Below are positions 1-8,594 of a stretch of 64,000 nt of DNA, one piece after another. This DNA is from Roseicyclus marinus (lineage in GTDB: Bacteria; Pseudomonadota; Alphaproteobacteria; Rhodobacterales; Rhodobacteraceae). Where the stretch lies: the NCBI RefSeq assembly GCF_030163795.1, contig NZ_JASJOF010000005.1, positions 1 through 64,000 on the forward strand. Reading direction: 5' to 3'. The notes beneath the pieces are model-generated. The model searched no databases. It was not told where the DNA came from and was given only the letters and a program-made list of their open reading frames with translations. Both the position numbers and the translations under genes were made by a program. Numbering within the stretch: the first letter of the stretch is position 1; each line of letters starts with the position of its first letter.

Positions 1-747
1 GCCCCCGCAGCCGCCGCCCCCCGCGCGCCCAGCCCGGCCGAGGATGCCGCGCGCGAGGAACGGGTCAAGATGACCCGCCTGCGCCAGACCATCGCCAAGC
101 GCCTCAAGGACGCGCAGAATACGGCGGCGATGCTCACCACCTACAACGAGGTGGACATGACCGGCGTCAGCGAGCTGCGCAACGAATACAAGGACCTTTT
201 CGAGAAGAAGCACGGTGTGCGCTTGGGCTTCATGTCTTTCTTCACCAAGGCCTGCTGCCACGCGCTGCGCGAAGTGCCCGAGGTGAATGCCGAGATTGAC
301 GGCACCGACATCGTCTACAAGAACTTCGTCCACATGGGGATCGCGGCGGGCACGCCGCAGGGCCTCGTCGTGCCCGTGATCCGCGATGCCGACCAGAAAA
401 GCTTTGCCGAACTGGAAAAGGAAATCGCCGAGAAAGGCCGCCGCGCGCGGGACGGCAAGCTCTCGATGGCCGAGATGCAGGGCGGTACTTTCACGATCTC
501 CAATGGCGGGGTCTACGGCTCGCTCATGTCCTCCCCCATCCTGAACCCGCCGCAATCGGGTATCCTCGGCATGCACAAGATCCAGGACCGGCCCATGGTC
601 GTCGGCGGCCAGATCGTGATCCGCCCGATGATGTATCTGGCGCTCAGCTACGATCACCGCATCGTCGACGGCAAGGGCGCGGTGACCTTCCTCGTCCGCG
701 TCAAGGAAGCGCTGGAAGATCCGCGGCGGCTCTTGATGGATCTGTGA
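1..747 (+). CDS. odhB: Dihydrolipoyllysine succinyltransferase (2-oxoglutarate dehydrogenase E2), 3' part
   Basis: C-terminal 248 residues of an E2 acyltransferase; the 5' end, with the lipoyl domain, lies outside the window. Reading frame 1 is open from base 1. An Ala/Pro-rich linker is followed by [16 protein letters not shown], the start of the catalytic domain. The active-site motif [12 protein letters not shown] (catalytic His and Asp) lies about 30 residues before the stop. The enzyme transfers succinyl groups from E2-lipoamide to CoA in the TCA cycle. The succinyl- rather than acetyl-transferase call rests on the N-terminal catalytic sequence and on the lpdA downstream, as in Rhodobacterales odh/suc operons. 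It is co-directional with the next two genes. Confidence 0.93.
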   Translation, partial: APAAAAPRAPSPAEDAAREERVKMTRLRQTIAKRLKDAQNTAAMLTTYNEVDMTGVSELRNEYKDLFEKKHGVRLGFMSFFTKACCHALREVPEVNAEIDGTDIVYKNFVHMGIAAGTPQGLVVPVIRDADQKSFAELEKEIAEKGRRARDGKLSMAEMQGGTFTISNGGVYGSLMSSPILNPPQSGILGMHKIQDRPMVVGGQIVIRPMMYLALSYDHRIVDGKGAVTFLVRVKEALEDPRRLLMDL

Positions 748-754
748 TCGTGGC

Positions 755-776
755 GTGGCGGGCTCAAGCCCGCCAC
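755..776. other. 10-bp perfect intergenic hairpin
   Basis: GTGGCGGGCT and AGCCCGCCAC form a perfect inverted repeat with a 2-nt centre, 7 bases after the odhB stop and 20 bases before the MAPEG start. No T-run follows, so it is more likely an mRNA stabiliser or processing hairpin, or a member of an intergenic repeat family, than a strong terminator. Confidence 0.6.
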
Positions 777-796
777 CCCCCACCCGGAGGCACACC

Positions 797-1198
797 ATGA
801 CCACCGAACTCTACGTCCTGACGCTCGCCGCGCTCCTGCAGATGGTGCAGATCGTCCTCTATGCCATCGCGGGTAACCTGCAACTCGGCTCCAAGGCCGC
901 GATGGGTCCGCGTGACGAGAAGAAGGAACTCACCGGCACAGCCGGCCGCCTCCAGCGCGCGATGAACAACCACTTCGAGGGGCTGATCCTGTTTGGTATC
1001 GCGGTCGTGGTCGTCACGCTTTCGGGCCGCTCCTCGCCGCTCACCGAAATCTGCGCCCACGCCTATCTCGTCGCGCGCATCCTCTACATTCCCGCCTATG
1101 CGCAGGGCCTAGTCCCGTGGCGCAGCCTGATCTGGGCCGTGGGCTGGATCGCCACCCTCGTCATGCTGCTCGCAGCCCTCTTCGGGGCGGCTGGATGA
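797..1198 (+). CDS. MAPEG family membrane protein
   Basis: 133-residue integral membrane protein of the MAPEG type (membrane-associated proteins in eicosanoid and glutathione metabolism), the bacterial group often annotated as YecN-like. About four hydrophobic segments are visible, roughly residues 5-25, 55-75, 85-100 and 108-130. The segment RLQRAMNNHFEGLILF corresponds to the family's conserved N-H-x-E region. The start at 797 is preceded by GGAGG at 786-790; an upstream in-frame ATG at 755 would add a Pro-rich extension and lacks such a site. It sits between odhB and lpdA, so it is probably co-transcribed with the 2-oxoglutarate dehydrogenase genes. Substrate unknown. Confidence 0.85.
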   Translation: MTTELYVLTLAALLQMVQIVLYAIAGNLQLGSKAAMGPRDEKKELTGTAGRLQRAMNNHFEGLILFGIAVVVVTLSGRSSPLTEICAHAYLVARILYIPAYAQGLVPWRSLIWAVGWIATLVMLLAALFGAAG

Positions 1199-1308
1199 CG
1201 CCTTTTTCCCGGTGTCCGGTGTAACTACGGACGCACTACAGATACACTACGGCTTCACGACAGGATCACGACAGGATCACGACAGCCGTTTCCCGACAGG
1301 AGGACCCC

Positions 1309-2697
1309 ATGTCCAGCTATGACGTCATCATCATCGGCTCCGGCCCCGGCGGCTACGTCTGCGCCATCCGCTGCGCGCAACTCGGCCTGAAAACCGCCGT
1401 CGTCGAAGGCCGCGAGACGCTCGGCGGCACCTGCCTCAACATCGGCTGCATCCCCTCCAAGGCGCTTCTGCATGCCTCCCACCAACTCCATGAAGCGGAA
1501 CACAATTTCGCGAAAATGGGGCTCAAGGGCAAGGCGCCCACGGTCGACTGGAAACAGATGCTCGCCTACAAGGACGACGTGATCGGTCAGAACACCAAGG
1601 GCATCGAATTCCTGTTCAAGAAGAACAAGATAGACTGGCTCAAGGGCTGGGGCTCCATCCCCGAACCGGGCAAAGTCAAGGTGGGTGATGATGTCCATGA
1701 GGCGAAAAACATAATCATCGCAACGGGTTCCACGCCCTCGACCCTTCCGGGCATCGAGGTGGACGAGAAAATCGTCGTCACCTCCGAAGGCGCACTCTCC
1801 CTGCCCAAGATCCCCAAGACCATGGTGGTGATCGGCGCGGGCGTCATCGGGCTGGAGCTCGGCTCCGTCTATGCCCGCCTCGGCACCGAGGTTCAGGTGA
1901 TCGAATTCCTCGACCACATCACCCCCGGCATGGATGCCGAAGTGTCCAAAACCTTCCAGAGATTGCTTGCAAAACAAGGGCTTGGCTTTACCCTCGGCGC
2001 CGCCGTCCAGACGGTGGAAACCGCCAAAGGCAAGGCGAAAGTCACCTACAAACTGCGCAAGGACGACAGCACCCATACGGTCGAGGCCGACACCGTGCTG
2101 GTCGCCACCGGCCGCAAACCCTACGTCGACGGGCTGGGGCTCGAGGCGCTTGGCGTCAAGATGACCGACCGCGGCCAGATCGCCACGGACGGCCATTATG
2201 CCACCAATATCAAGGGCATCTACGCCATCGGCGACGCCATCACCGGCCCGATGCTCGCCCACAAGGCCGAGGATGAGGGCATGGCCGCCGCCGAAGTCGT
2301 CGCAGGCAAGCATGGCCATGTGAACTACGGCGTGATCCCCGGCGTGATCTACACCCACCCCGAGGTCGCCAGCGTCGGAGAAACTGAAGAAAGCCTTAAG
2401 AAATCGGGCCGTTCCTTTAAGGTCGGTAAATTTTCCTTCATGGGCAACGGTCGGGCCAAGGCCAATTTCGCGGGCGACGGCTTCGTCAAGATCCTCGCCG
2501 ACAAGGACACCGACCGCATCCTCGGTGCGCATATCATCGGGCCGATGGCAGGCGATCTGATCCACGAGATCTGCGTGGCGATGGAGTTCGGCGCAAGCGC
2601 GCAGGATCTCGCCATGACCTGCCACGCGCATCCCACCTATTCCGAAGCGGTGCGCGAGGCGGCACTGGCCTGCGGCGATGGGCCGATCCATTCTTGA
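1309..2697 (+). CDS. lpdA: Dihydrolipoyl dehydrogenase (E3)
   Basis: 462-residue flavoprotein that reoxidises dihydrolipoamide with NAD+ for 2-oxo acid dehydrogenase complexes. FAD-binding GSGPGG occupies residues 10-15. The redox disulfide is C42-x4-C47 in [14 protein letters not shown] second Rossmann motif ([12 protein letters not shown], about 175) binds NAD, and the C-terminal active-site pair is HPTYSE (His441, Glu446). Length is normal for the family. A good ribosome site (AGGAGG) precedes the ATG. Position after odhB makes it the E3 of the 2-oxoglutarate dehydrogenase complex, although it may also serve other complexes. Confidence 0.97.
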   Translation: MSSYDVIIIGSGPGGYVCAIRCAQLGLKTAVVEGRETLGGTCLNIGCIPSKALLHASHQLHEAEHNFAKMGLKGKAPTVDWKQMLAYKDDVIGQNTKGIEFLFKKNKIDWLKGWGSIPEPGKVKVGDDVHEAKNIIIATGSTPSTLPGIEVDEKIVVTSEGALSLPKIPKTMVVIGAGVIGLELGSVYARLGTEVQVIEFLDHITPGMDAEVSKTFQRLLAKQGLGFTLGAAVQTVETAKGKAKVTYKLRKDDSTHTVEADTVLVATGRKPYVDGLGLEALGVKMTDRGQIATDGHYATNIKGIYAIGDAITGPMLAHKAEDEGMAAAEVVAGKHGHVNYGVIPGVIYTHPEVASVGETEESLKKSGRSFKVGKFSFMGNGRAKANFAGDGFVKILADKDTDRILGAHIIGPMAGDLIHEICVAMEFGASAQDLAMTCHAHPTYSEAVREAALACGDGPIHS

Positions 2698-2755
2698 ACG
2701 GGGCTAACCCCCGTCTCTGTTTCAAAAATATCCCGGGGGTCCGGGGGCGTCGTCC
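2698..2755. repeat. GC-rich intergenic repeat/terminator element, copy A
   Basis: Starts directly after the lpdA stop. ACGGGG (2698-2703) pairs with CCCCGT (2709-2714). Beyond it comes a segment which, read on the minus strand, is CCCCCGGGATATTTTTG followed by an AAACAGAGA tail. The same architecture (G/C hairpin block, CCCCGGAGTATTT-like core, purine tail) recurs at 10089-10150 and 27155-27225. It probably serves as the terminator of the lpdA operon. Confidence 0.6.
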
Positions 2756-2797
2756 ATTGTTCTCGAACCAATAGCCCACAATGAACGACCCCCGGTC

Positions 2798-3451
2798 CTA
2801 CCCTGCCAAAAGCCGCAACCCTTGCGTCACATCGGCCCGCACGGCCAGCCGCAGCCCCGGCTCGTCCCCCGCCTTAAGTGCTGCCACGATCAACCGGTGA
2901 TGCTGCGGCAGTTCCGTCCGGTTCAGTCGCCCGTAAAGCGCCCGCATGGTGGGCCCAAGTTGCAGCCAGACCGTTTCGGTCAGCGCCAGCATCGCGGGGG
3001 CCTGTGCACGCAGGTAGAGGGTGCGGTGAAATTCAAGGTTACGCTTGATATAGGCCACGGCGTCGCGCCGCGCGATCGCCTGTCCGATGGTGGCGTTGAT
3101 CGCCTCCATACGTTCGATCAGCGCGGGATGGGCACGGGGCAACGCCCGGGCCGCCAGTTCAGGCTCAAGAAGTGCGCGGATGGCGGCCAGTTCCTCGATC
3201 CGTTCATTGGAAAGTTCCGGGGTCGAGGCGCGGCCCGAAGCGGACAGGAACAGCGCGCCCTCGCTCACCAGCCGCCGCACGGCTTCGCGCGCGGGTGTCA
3301 TCGAGACCCCGAATTCAGCGCCCAAGCCGCGCAATGTCATCGCCTCGCCCGGTCCGACTTCGCCATGCATGATCCGGGTCCGGAGCGCGCGATAGACGCG
3401 GTCATGCGCGACGGCGGCTCCGGTCTCGGTCGGGCGCGGGTTCATCAGCAT
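2798..3451 (-). CDS. GntR family transcriptional regulator (FCD domain)
   Basis: 217 residues. The N-terminal winged helix-turn-helix (about residues 15-80) carries the GntR signature LRGLGAEFGVSMTPAREAVRRL. The C-terminal all-helical part (about 95-215) fits the FCD ligand-binding domain of FadR/VanR-type regulators, with metal-ligand-like HRTLY and HHRLIVAAL segments. It is predicted to be a dimeric repressor or activator responding to an organic acid; the effector cannot be read. Its first codons overlap the end of the upstream metallopeptidase gene by 7 bases, so the two are co-transcribed. A second ATG two codons in (3445) is also possible. Confidence 0.88.
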   Translation of the reverse strand: MLMNPRPTETGAAVAHDRVYRALRTRIMHGEVGPGEAMTLRGLGAEFGVSMTPAREAVRRLVSEGALFLSASGRASTPELSNERIEELAAIRALLEPELAARALPRAHPALIERMEAINATIGQAIARRDAVAYIKRNLEFHRTLYLRAQAPAMLALTETVWLQLGPTMRALYGRLNRTELPQHHRLIVAALKAGDEPGLRLAVRADVTQGLRLLAG

Positions 3452-4182
3452 GGATCGGCCTCCGCCAGATCGAATCGGAGCGCCTGCAACTCTGCGCCGT
3501 GGCGGCGCAGCCAGTCACGATGTTCGCGGAAATCGGGACGCAGGCGCGCGCAGACCCGCCAGAAGGCGTCGGAATGGTTCATCTCGACCAGATGCGCGAC
3601 CTCGTGGGCGGCGACGTAATCGAGGACGGCGGGCGGGGCCATGATCAGCCGCCACGAGAACATCAGATCGCCCCTAGAGGAACAGCTGCCCCAGCGGCTT
3701 TTGGGATCGCGGAGGGTGATCTGGCCATGGCCGCGGCCAAGGGCTGCGGCATGGGCGGCCACCGACCGCGTCAGGCGTTCGCGCGCAAGCGCGGTCAAAA
3801 GCGCCTTGATCCGCGGCCCTTCGCGCGGCCCCGGCGGTACGGATATGACCCCGTCGGCAAAGCGCGCGGCGCGGCCTGCGCCAGCCACGACAGGGCGCGG
3901 CACACCGCAGACGGGCACCTCGGCCCCGATGCGGACCTGCGCCGGCACGGGAGCCGTGGCGAGGTGGTGGCGCACCCAATCCTCGCGCGCACGCAAGAAT
4001 TGCAGCGCTTCCGCCTCGGATGCCCAGAGCGGCAGGGACAGGCTGACCCGGCCATCGGCACGCGACACGCGCAGGCTGTAGCGCGTCGCCCGGGCCGAGC
4101 GGCGCAGCGCCACCTCGACCGGCGGATCGCCGGGAAGGACATGGGTGAGACTGCGTGATTTCGACACCGGATCGCCCGTCAT
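3445..4182 (-). CDS. YgjP/DUF45 family zinc metallopeptidase
   Basis: 245-residue M48-like metallopeptidase of the YgjP (DUF45) family. The family block WGSCSSRG-x3-FSWRL is followed by YVAAHEVAHLVEMNHSDAFW, containing the zinc-binding HEVAH motif and the downstream NHS/FW ligands. There is no signal peptide or membrane segment, so it is likely cytoplasmic. Substrates of these enzymes are poorly known. It is the first gene of a two-gene unit with the GntR regulator and diverges from the TIGR02300 gene at 4288. This placement next to the lpdA and TIGR02300 region is typical for Rhodobacterales as far as I recall. Confidence 0.88.
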   Translation of the reverse strand: MTGDPVSKSRSLTHVLPGDPPVEVALRRSARATRYSLRVSRADGRVSLSLPLWASEAEALQFLRAREDWVRHHLATAPVPAQVRIGAEVPVCGVPRPVVAGAGRAARFADGVISVPPGPREGPRIKALLTALARERLTRSVAAHAAALGRGHGQITLRDPKSRWGSCSSRGDLMFSWRLIMAPPAVLDYVAAHEVAHLVEMNHSDAFWRVCARLRPDFREHRDWLRRHGAELQALRFDLAEADPC

Positions 4183-4287
4183 GTTCGTCCCGCGACATGG
4201 CCCGCGCGGACGGGGTTTGACACCATCCCTGCACTATGGCAGACGACCGCATCCAGCGATACCGCAGAGTTATTTTGAGGGGATGCA

Positions 4288-4629
4288 ATGCCCAAAGAGG
4301 AATGGGGCGTCAAGCGCGTCTGTCCCACCACCGGCAAGCGGTTCTATGACCTTGGCCGCACGCCGATCATCAGCCCCTACACCGGGGAGGTCGTGACGCT
4401 CGACACCGGCAAGGGTGGGCGCAGCCTCGTGGCCGACAAGGCCGAAAAGAAGGTCGCCAAGGATCTCGTCACGGATGACGAGGATCTGGTTCTCGACGAC
4501 GACATCGAAATCGATGACGACGATGCAGATGTCGACATCGACGATGATGACGTTCTGGACGATGACGATGACGGCGATACCGTCGCGTTGGACGACCTGG
4601 CCGACGTGCCCGGAAACGACGACGACTGA
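4288..4629 (+). CDS. TIGR02300 family protein with acidic Asp-rich tail
   Basis: 113 residues. The N-terminal half (about 1-45) has the conserved TIGR02300 block WGVKRVCPTTGKRFYDLGRTP followed by ISPYTGE, which resembles a degenerate zinc-ribbon or FYD-L-P-YTG motif. The C-terminal half (about 62-113) is almost entirely Asp with scattered Val, Leu and Ile, a strongly acidic and probably disordered tail that could mimic DNA or bind metal. No function is established for the family. A tRNA-Ala gene lies downstream on the same strand, as in related genomes. Confidence 0.85.
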   Translation: MPKEEWGVKRVCPTTGKRFYDLGRTPIISPYTGEVVTLDTGKGGRSLVADKAEKKVAKDLVTDDEDLVLDDDIEIDDDDADVDIDDDDVLDDDDDGDTVALDDLADVPGNDDD

Positions 4630-4676
4630 CCGCGGCAAAGCCGGGTTACGGGGGAGGGAAACCATGCGTTTTCCGC

Positions 4677-4704
4677 TTGCACGCCCCCCCGCCCTCGCTT
4701 AAAC
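4677..4704 (+). promoter_or_regulatory. Possible promoter of tRNA-Ala
   Basis: TTGCAC at 4677-4682 and TTAAAC at 4699-4704, 16 bases apart, lie about 50 bases before the tRNA. The -35 matches consensus at five of six positions; the -10 is weaker. Nothing else in this 120-base gap looks promoter-like. Confidence 0.35.
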
Positions 4705-4750
4705 CGCCGACCACTCGACGGGGCGTCCGCGCCCCCTCGACCCAAGAACG

Positions 4751-4825
<75 letters not shown>

Positions 4826-4882
4826 AATCCCCCTGTAAAATCTAAGTGGCGTGAGCTGCTCTTGGGGCTGGCATCTGCGCCG

Positions 4883-5209
4883 TCAGGCTGCGCGGGGACC
4901 GAGCAGGATGACGAGGCAGCCCGCAAGGCACAGCGCGCCGCCCAGCGCGTCCCAGCGGTCGGGGCGCAGCCCTTCGACCAGCCAGAGCCAGCCCAAAGCG
5001 GCAAGGATATAGACGCCGCCATATGCGGCAAAGGCGCGGCCCGCCGCCTCGCTCTGCGCGAAGGTCAGCGCCACCGCGAAGGCGATCAGCGCGGCGAGGC
5101 CCGGCACGAGCCACCAAGCCGAATATCCAAGCCGGAGCCACGCCCAGAACGCGAAACAGCCTGCGATCTCGGCAAGGGCGGCGATGACGAAGGCGATGGC
5201 GGTCTGCAT
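4883..5209 (-). CDS. YnfA family small membrane protein
   Basis: 108 residues, the usual length for YnfA/UPF0060. Four hydrophobic helices fill the protein, with the family signature [16 protein letters not shown] near the N terminus and [27 protein letters not shown] in the third and fourth segments. It belongs to the wider small multidrug resistance-like fold; transport has been suggested for some members but the physiological role is uncertain. The ATG at 5209 was chosen because it gives the canonical MQTAIAF start; an in-frame ATG at 5251 would add 14 polar residues. It faces the tRNA and appears monocistronic. Confidence 0.9.
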   Translation of the reverse strand: MQTAIAFVIAALAEIAGCFAFWAWLRLGYSAWWLVPGLAALIAFAVALTFAQSEAAGRAFAAYGGVYILAALGWLWLVEGLRPDRWDALGGALCLAGCLVILLGPRAA

Positions 5210-5345
5210 GTCCTGTCCCAAGGCCCCCTGCCCCTGGTCCGATCCCGTCACTGTCCCGGTCCGCCATGGGGCATGTCGTGGGTCCGGACGCGGGATCGGG
5301 CCAGCGTGACGCGGCGCGCCGCGCCGTGCAAGGCGGAGAATGGCG

Positions 5346-5371
5346 AAAGCCCCGGCGTGGGCCGGGGCTTT
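5346..5371 (-). terminator. Intrinsic terminator after icd
   Basis: AAAGCCCCGGC and GCCGGGGCTTT form a strong stem with a 4-nt loop, about 25 bases beyond the icd stop. The A and T flanks make it potentially bidirectional. Confidence 0.75.
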
Positions 5372-5397
5372 CTGTGGTTCGGGTCTCGGGCGAAGTG

Positions 5398-7605
5398 TCA
5401 GCCGATGATCGCGTTCAGCGTGGCCGAGGGGCGCATGATCGCCGCGGTCTTGACCGGATCGGGGTGGTAATAGCCGCCCTGATCCACAGCTTTGCCGCGC
5501 GCGGCGTGCAGTTCGGCGAGGATCGCCGCCTCGCCATCGGCCAAGGCCTTGGCCACCGGGGCGAAATGGGCGGCGAGGTCCGCATCCTCGGTCTGGGTGG
5601 CCAGCGCCTCGGCCCAGTAGCGGGCGAACCAGTAGTGGCTGTCGCGGTTGTCGGGTTCGCCCGCCTTGCGGCCCGGGCTGCGGTCATGGTCGAGGATGCC
5701 TTGCGTGGCGGCATCGACCGCGTCACCCAGCACCTTGGCCTTGGCGTTGCCCTTGGTCTGCGCGAGAAAACGGAAGCTTTCGCCCAGCGCGCAGAATTCG
5801 CCCAAGCTGTCCCACCGCAGGTGGTTTTCGCCCTGCAGTTGCTGGACGTGCTTGGGGGCCGAGCCGCCCGCGCCGGTTTCGAACAGGCCACCGCCCTGCA
5901 TCAGCTTGACGATCGAGAGCATCTTGGCCGAGGTCGCAAGCTCGAGGATCGGGAAGAGGTCGGTCAGGTAGTCGCGCAGCACGTTGCCGGTGATGGCGAT
6001 GCAATTCTCGCCCTTGGTGATGGTTTCGAGGCTGGCGCGGGTGGCTTCGCGCGGCGCCATGATCTCGAACCGGTCGGCGACGCCCTTGGCTTCGAGGATC
6101 GGCTTGACCATGGCGATGAGCTGCGCGTCATGGGCGCGGGTCTCGTCGAGCCAGAAGATCGAGCGATAGCCGGTCAGGGCCTGCCGTTCGATGGCGAGGT
6201 TGACCCAATCCTCGATGGGCGCCTTGCGCGCGCTGGCCGAGCGCCAGATGTCGCCCTTGGCCACCTTGTGCTCGTGCAGGATCGTGCCGTCCTCCAGCAC
6301 CATGCGGACCACGCCGTCGGCGGGGATTTCGAAGGTGGTGGGGTGGGAGCCGTATTCCTCGGCCTTCTGCGCCATCAGCCCGAGGTTCTGGACCGTGCCG
6401 GCCGTCGCCGGGTTCAGCTTGCCGTTCTGTTTGAAGAATTCGACCGTCTCGTCGTAGACCGGCGCATAGCAGGTGTCGGGGATGACGCAGACGGCATCGT
6501 GTTCCTTGCCATCGGGGCCCCAGCCCTTGCCGCCCGCCCGGATCAGCGCGGGCATGGAGGCGTCGACGATCACGTCCGAGGGGACGTGCAGGTTGGTGAT
6601 GCCGCGGTCGCTGTCGACCATGTAGAGCGGCGGGCGGTCGGCCATGCAGGCCTCGATCGCGGCCATGATGTCGGCCTCGCCCTTCACGCGGTCCAGGAGA
6701 TCGCCGAGGCCCGAGTTCGGGTTGACGCCCAAGGCCGCCATGCGGTCGCCGAACGCGTCGAAGACGGGGGCGAGGAAGACGCGCACGGCATGGCCGAAGA
6801 TGATCGGGTCGGAGACCTTCATCATCGTCGCCTTGAGGTGCAGGGAGAACAGCGTCCCCTCGGCCTTGGTGCGGGCGATTTCCTGCGCGAAGAAGTCGGA
6901 GAGCGCGGCGGCGCTCATGTAGGTCGCATCGACCACGGTGCCTGCCGGAAAGCTGACGCCGTCCTTGAGCACATGTTCGCTGCCGTCGGCGGCGGTCAGG
7001 ACGATCCGCGCCTTGGCGGCGGCGGCGAGCGTGGCGGAGGTTTCATTGGCGCGGAAATCGCCGCCCGCCATGGAGGCGACGCGGGTCTTGCTGTCGCGGG
7101 CCCAGTCGCCCATGCGGTGCGGGTTGGCTTGTGCGTATTTCTTGACCGCCGTTGCGGCGCGGCGGTCGGAATTGCCCTCGCGCAGGACGGGGTTCACGGC
7201 CGAACCCTTGATCGCGTCATAGCGGGCGCGGGCGGTTTTCTCGGCATCGGTCGCGGGGGTTTCGGGGTAATCGGGGATGGCGTAGCCCTGCCCCTGCAAT
7301 TCGCGGATCGCGGCGACCAGCTGCGGCACGGAGGCCGAGATGTTGGGCAGCTTGATGACATTGGCCTCGGGCGTCTTGACCAGATCGCCGAGGATGGCGA
7401 GGTCGTCGCTGATGCGCTGCTCGGGCGTCAGGTTCTCGGGGAAGGCGGCGAGGATGCGGCCGGCAAGCGAGATGTCGCGGGTGCCGACGCTGACGCCTGC
7501 GGCGGAGGCGAAGCTTTGGATGATCGGCAGGAGCGAGGCCGAGGCGAGCTCGGGCGCTTCGTCGACCTTGGTGTAGATGATGTCGGGCGTGTTCTGGTCG
7601 GTCAT
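5398..7605 (-). CDS. icd: Isocitrate dehydrogenase (NADP+), monomeric type
   Basis: 735 residues, matching the roughly 740-residue monomeric IDH family rather than the roughly 400-residue dimeric one. It oxidatively decarboxylates isocitrate to 2-oxoglutarate with NADP+ in the TCA cycle. Family-typical stretches include the N terminus ([15 protein letters not shown]), [42 protein letters not shown], and the C-terminal [20 protein letters not shown]-like GAGGG precedes ATG 7605. It stands alone between truA and ynfA, with its own terminator, and a dyad upstream (7631-7656) may be an operator. Confidence 0.96.
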   Translation of the reverse strand: MTDQNTPDIIYTKVDEAPELASASLLPIIQSFASAAGVSVGTRDISLAGRILAAFPENLTPEQRISDDLAILGDLVKTPEANVIKLPNISASVPQLVAAIRELQGQGYAIPDYPETPATDAEKTARARYDAIKGSAVNPVLREGNSDRRAATAVKKYAQANPHRMGDWARDSKTRVASMAGGDFRANETSATLAAAAKARIVLTAADGSEHVLKDGVSFPAGTVVDATYMSAAALSDFFAQEIARTKAEGTLFSLHLKATMMKVSDPIIFGHAVRVFLAPVFDAFGDRMAALGVNPNSGLGDLLDRVKGEADIMAAIEACMADRPPLYMVDSDRGITNLHVPSDVIVDASMPALIRAGGKGWGPDGKEHDAVCVIPDTCYAPVYDETVEFFKQNGKLNPATAGTVQNLGLMAQKAEEYGSHPTTFEIPADGVVRMVLEDGTILHEHKVAKGDIWRSASARKAPIEDWVNLAIERQALTGYRSIFWLDETRAHDAQLIAMVKPILEAKGVADRFEIMAPREATRASLETITKGENCIAITGNVLRDYLTDLFPILELATSAKMLSIVKLMQGGGLFETGAGGSAPKHVQQLQGENHLRWDSLGEFCALGESFRFLAQTKGNAKAKVLGDAVDAATQGILDHDRSPGRKAGEPDNRDSHYWFARYWAEALATQTEDADLAAHFAPVAKALADGEAAILAELHAARGKAVDQGGYYHPDPVKTAAIMRPSATLNAIIG

Positions 7606-7630
7606 GGGTGTCCCTCGGGAGGCTCAGGAA

Positions 7631-7656
7631 TTTTGGTATGCAATAGTACACCGAAA
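7631..7656. promoter_or_regulatory. Inverted repeat upstream of icd
   Basis: TTTTGGTATGC (7631-7641) and GTACACCGAAA (7646-7656) form an imperfect dyad (8 of 11 positions) separated by AATA, 26-52 bases upstream of the icd start codon. GGTATGC/GTACACC half-sites resemble GntR-type or other winged-helix operators. The regulator is not known. Confidence 0.4.
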
Positions 7657-7745
7657 TCGCCGCGTCCAGCGTGGACAGGGTCCGAGGGGGCGAGACCAGA
7701 TGCCGCGCCACCGGGCAACGCGCGCCGCGGCGGATTTGGCGCGCC

Positions 7746-8513
7746 TTAGGCGAAGACGTCCTGCGGATAGCCCACGCCGGTGAGATAGAGCCCCTCGGGC
7801 GGGGCGACGGGGCCGCAAGCCGCGCGGTCGGCGGCGGCAAGGGCGGTGGCGACATCCGATGGCGTCCAAGATCCCGCACCGACCCGTTCCAGCGTGCCGA
7901 CGATGGAGCGGACCTGGTTGTGGAGAAAGGAGCGCGCGCGCAGGTGGAAGCGGATTTCCTGTGCATCGGGGCGGGCGACCTGTTCGACCGTCACCTCGTC
8001 CAGCGTCTTGACCGGGCTTTGCGCCTGACACTGGACGGCGCGGAAGGTGGTGAAATCATGCAGCCCCACGAGATGGCGGGCCGCCACCTGCATCGCGGCC
8101 ACGTCGAGCGGATGCTTGACCAGCCACGCCTGCCCCCGGTCATGCACCAAGGGCGCGCGGCGGCAGATCACGCGATAGGTGTAGCGCCGTTCAATGGCCG
8201 AAAAGCGCGCGTGCCAGTCGCCGGGCACGGCGGCGCAGGCCAGAACCGCGACGGGGGCGGGTTTCAGGTGCCAGTTCAGCGCCTCGGACAGGCGGAACGG
8301 ATCCCAGTCGCGGGACATGTCGCATTGCGCCACCTGCCCCGTGGCATGGACCCCGGCATCGGTCCGGCCCGCCGCCGCGATGGAGGGCACGTCCGGTTCG
8401 AGCGCGGCAAGCGCCGCCTCGACCGCGCCCTGTACGCTGGGCTGGCCTGTCTGTCGCTGCCACCCGGCAAAGGGCGCGCCATCATATTCGAGTTTCAGAG
8501 CATAGCGGGGCAT
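7746..8513 (-). CDS. truA: tRNA pseudouridine(38-40) synthase
   Basis: 255 residues. It converts uridine to pseudouridine at positions 38-40 of the anticodon stem-loop. The N terminus [21 protein letters not shown] is classical, and the catalytic aspartate is D52 in [11 protein letters not shown]. The C-terminal [19 protein letters not shown] is a family block. ATG 8513 gives the canonical N terminus; in-frame starts further upstream run into the divergent ycjX region and were rejected. In many alphaproteobacteria truA is near fmt/def, which are not present here. Confidence 0.95.
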   Translation of the reverse strand: MPRYALKLEYDGAPFAGWQRQTGQPSVQGAVEAALAALEPDVPSIAAAGRTDAGVHATGQVAQCDMSRDWDPFRLSEALNWHLKPAPVAVLACAAVPGDWHARFSAIERRYTYRVICRRAPLVHDRGQAWLVKHPLDVAAMQVAARHLVGLHDFTTFRAVQCQAQSPVKTLDEVTVEQVARPDAQEIRFHLRARSFLHNQVRSIVGTLERVGAGSWTPSDVATALAAADRAACGPVAPPEGLYLTGVGYPQDVFA

Positions 8514-8594
8514 GGCCGGCACATAGGCGCAAAGCGCGCTCCGCGCCAAGGGGGAAGCGCAGGGACAATCGCCCCCTCGCATTGACCCGCCCCG

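Noticed and set aside
1255-2691. 478-codon frame opposite lpdA
   Set aside because: Antisense shadow of the dihydrolipoyl dehydrogenase gene; no recognisable protein features.
4480-4629. Short tandem repeat or microsatellite of GAY codons
   Set aside because: The repeated GAC/GAT triplets are Asp codons of the TIGR02300 tail in frame, with mixed synonymous use and no regular DNA repeat unit.
5266-7749. 827-codon open frame on the plus strand opposite icd
   Set aside because: It is the mirror of a real, strongly conserved minus-strand gene. High GC at third positions keeps the antisense frame open. The translation is Gly/Arg/Asp/His-rich with no family motif.
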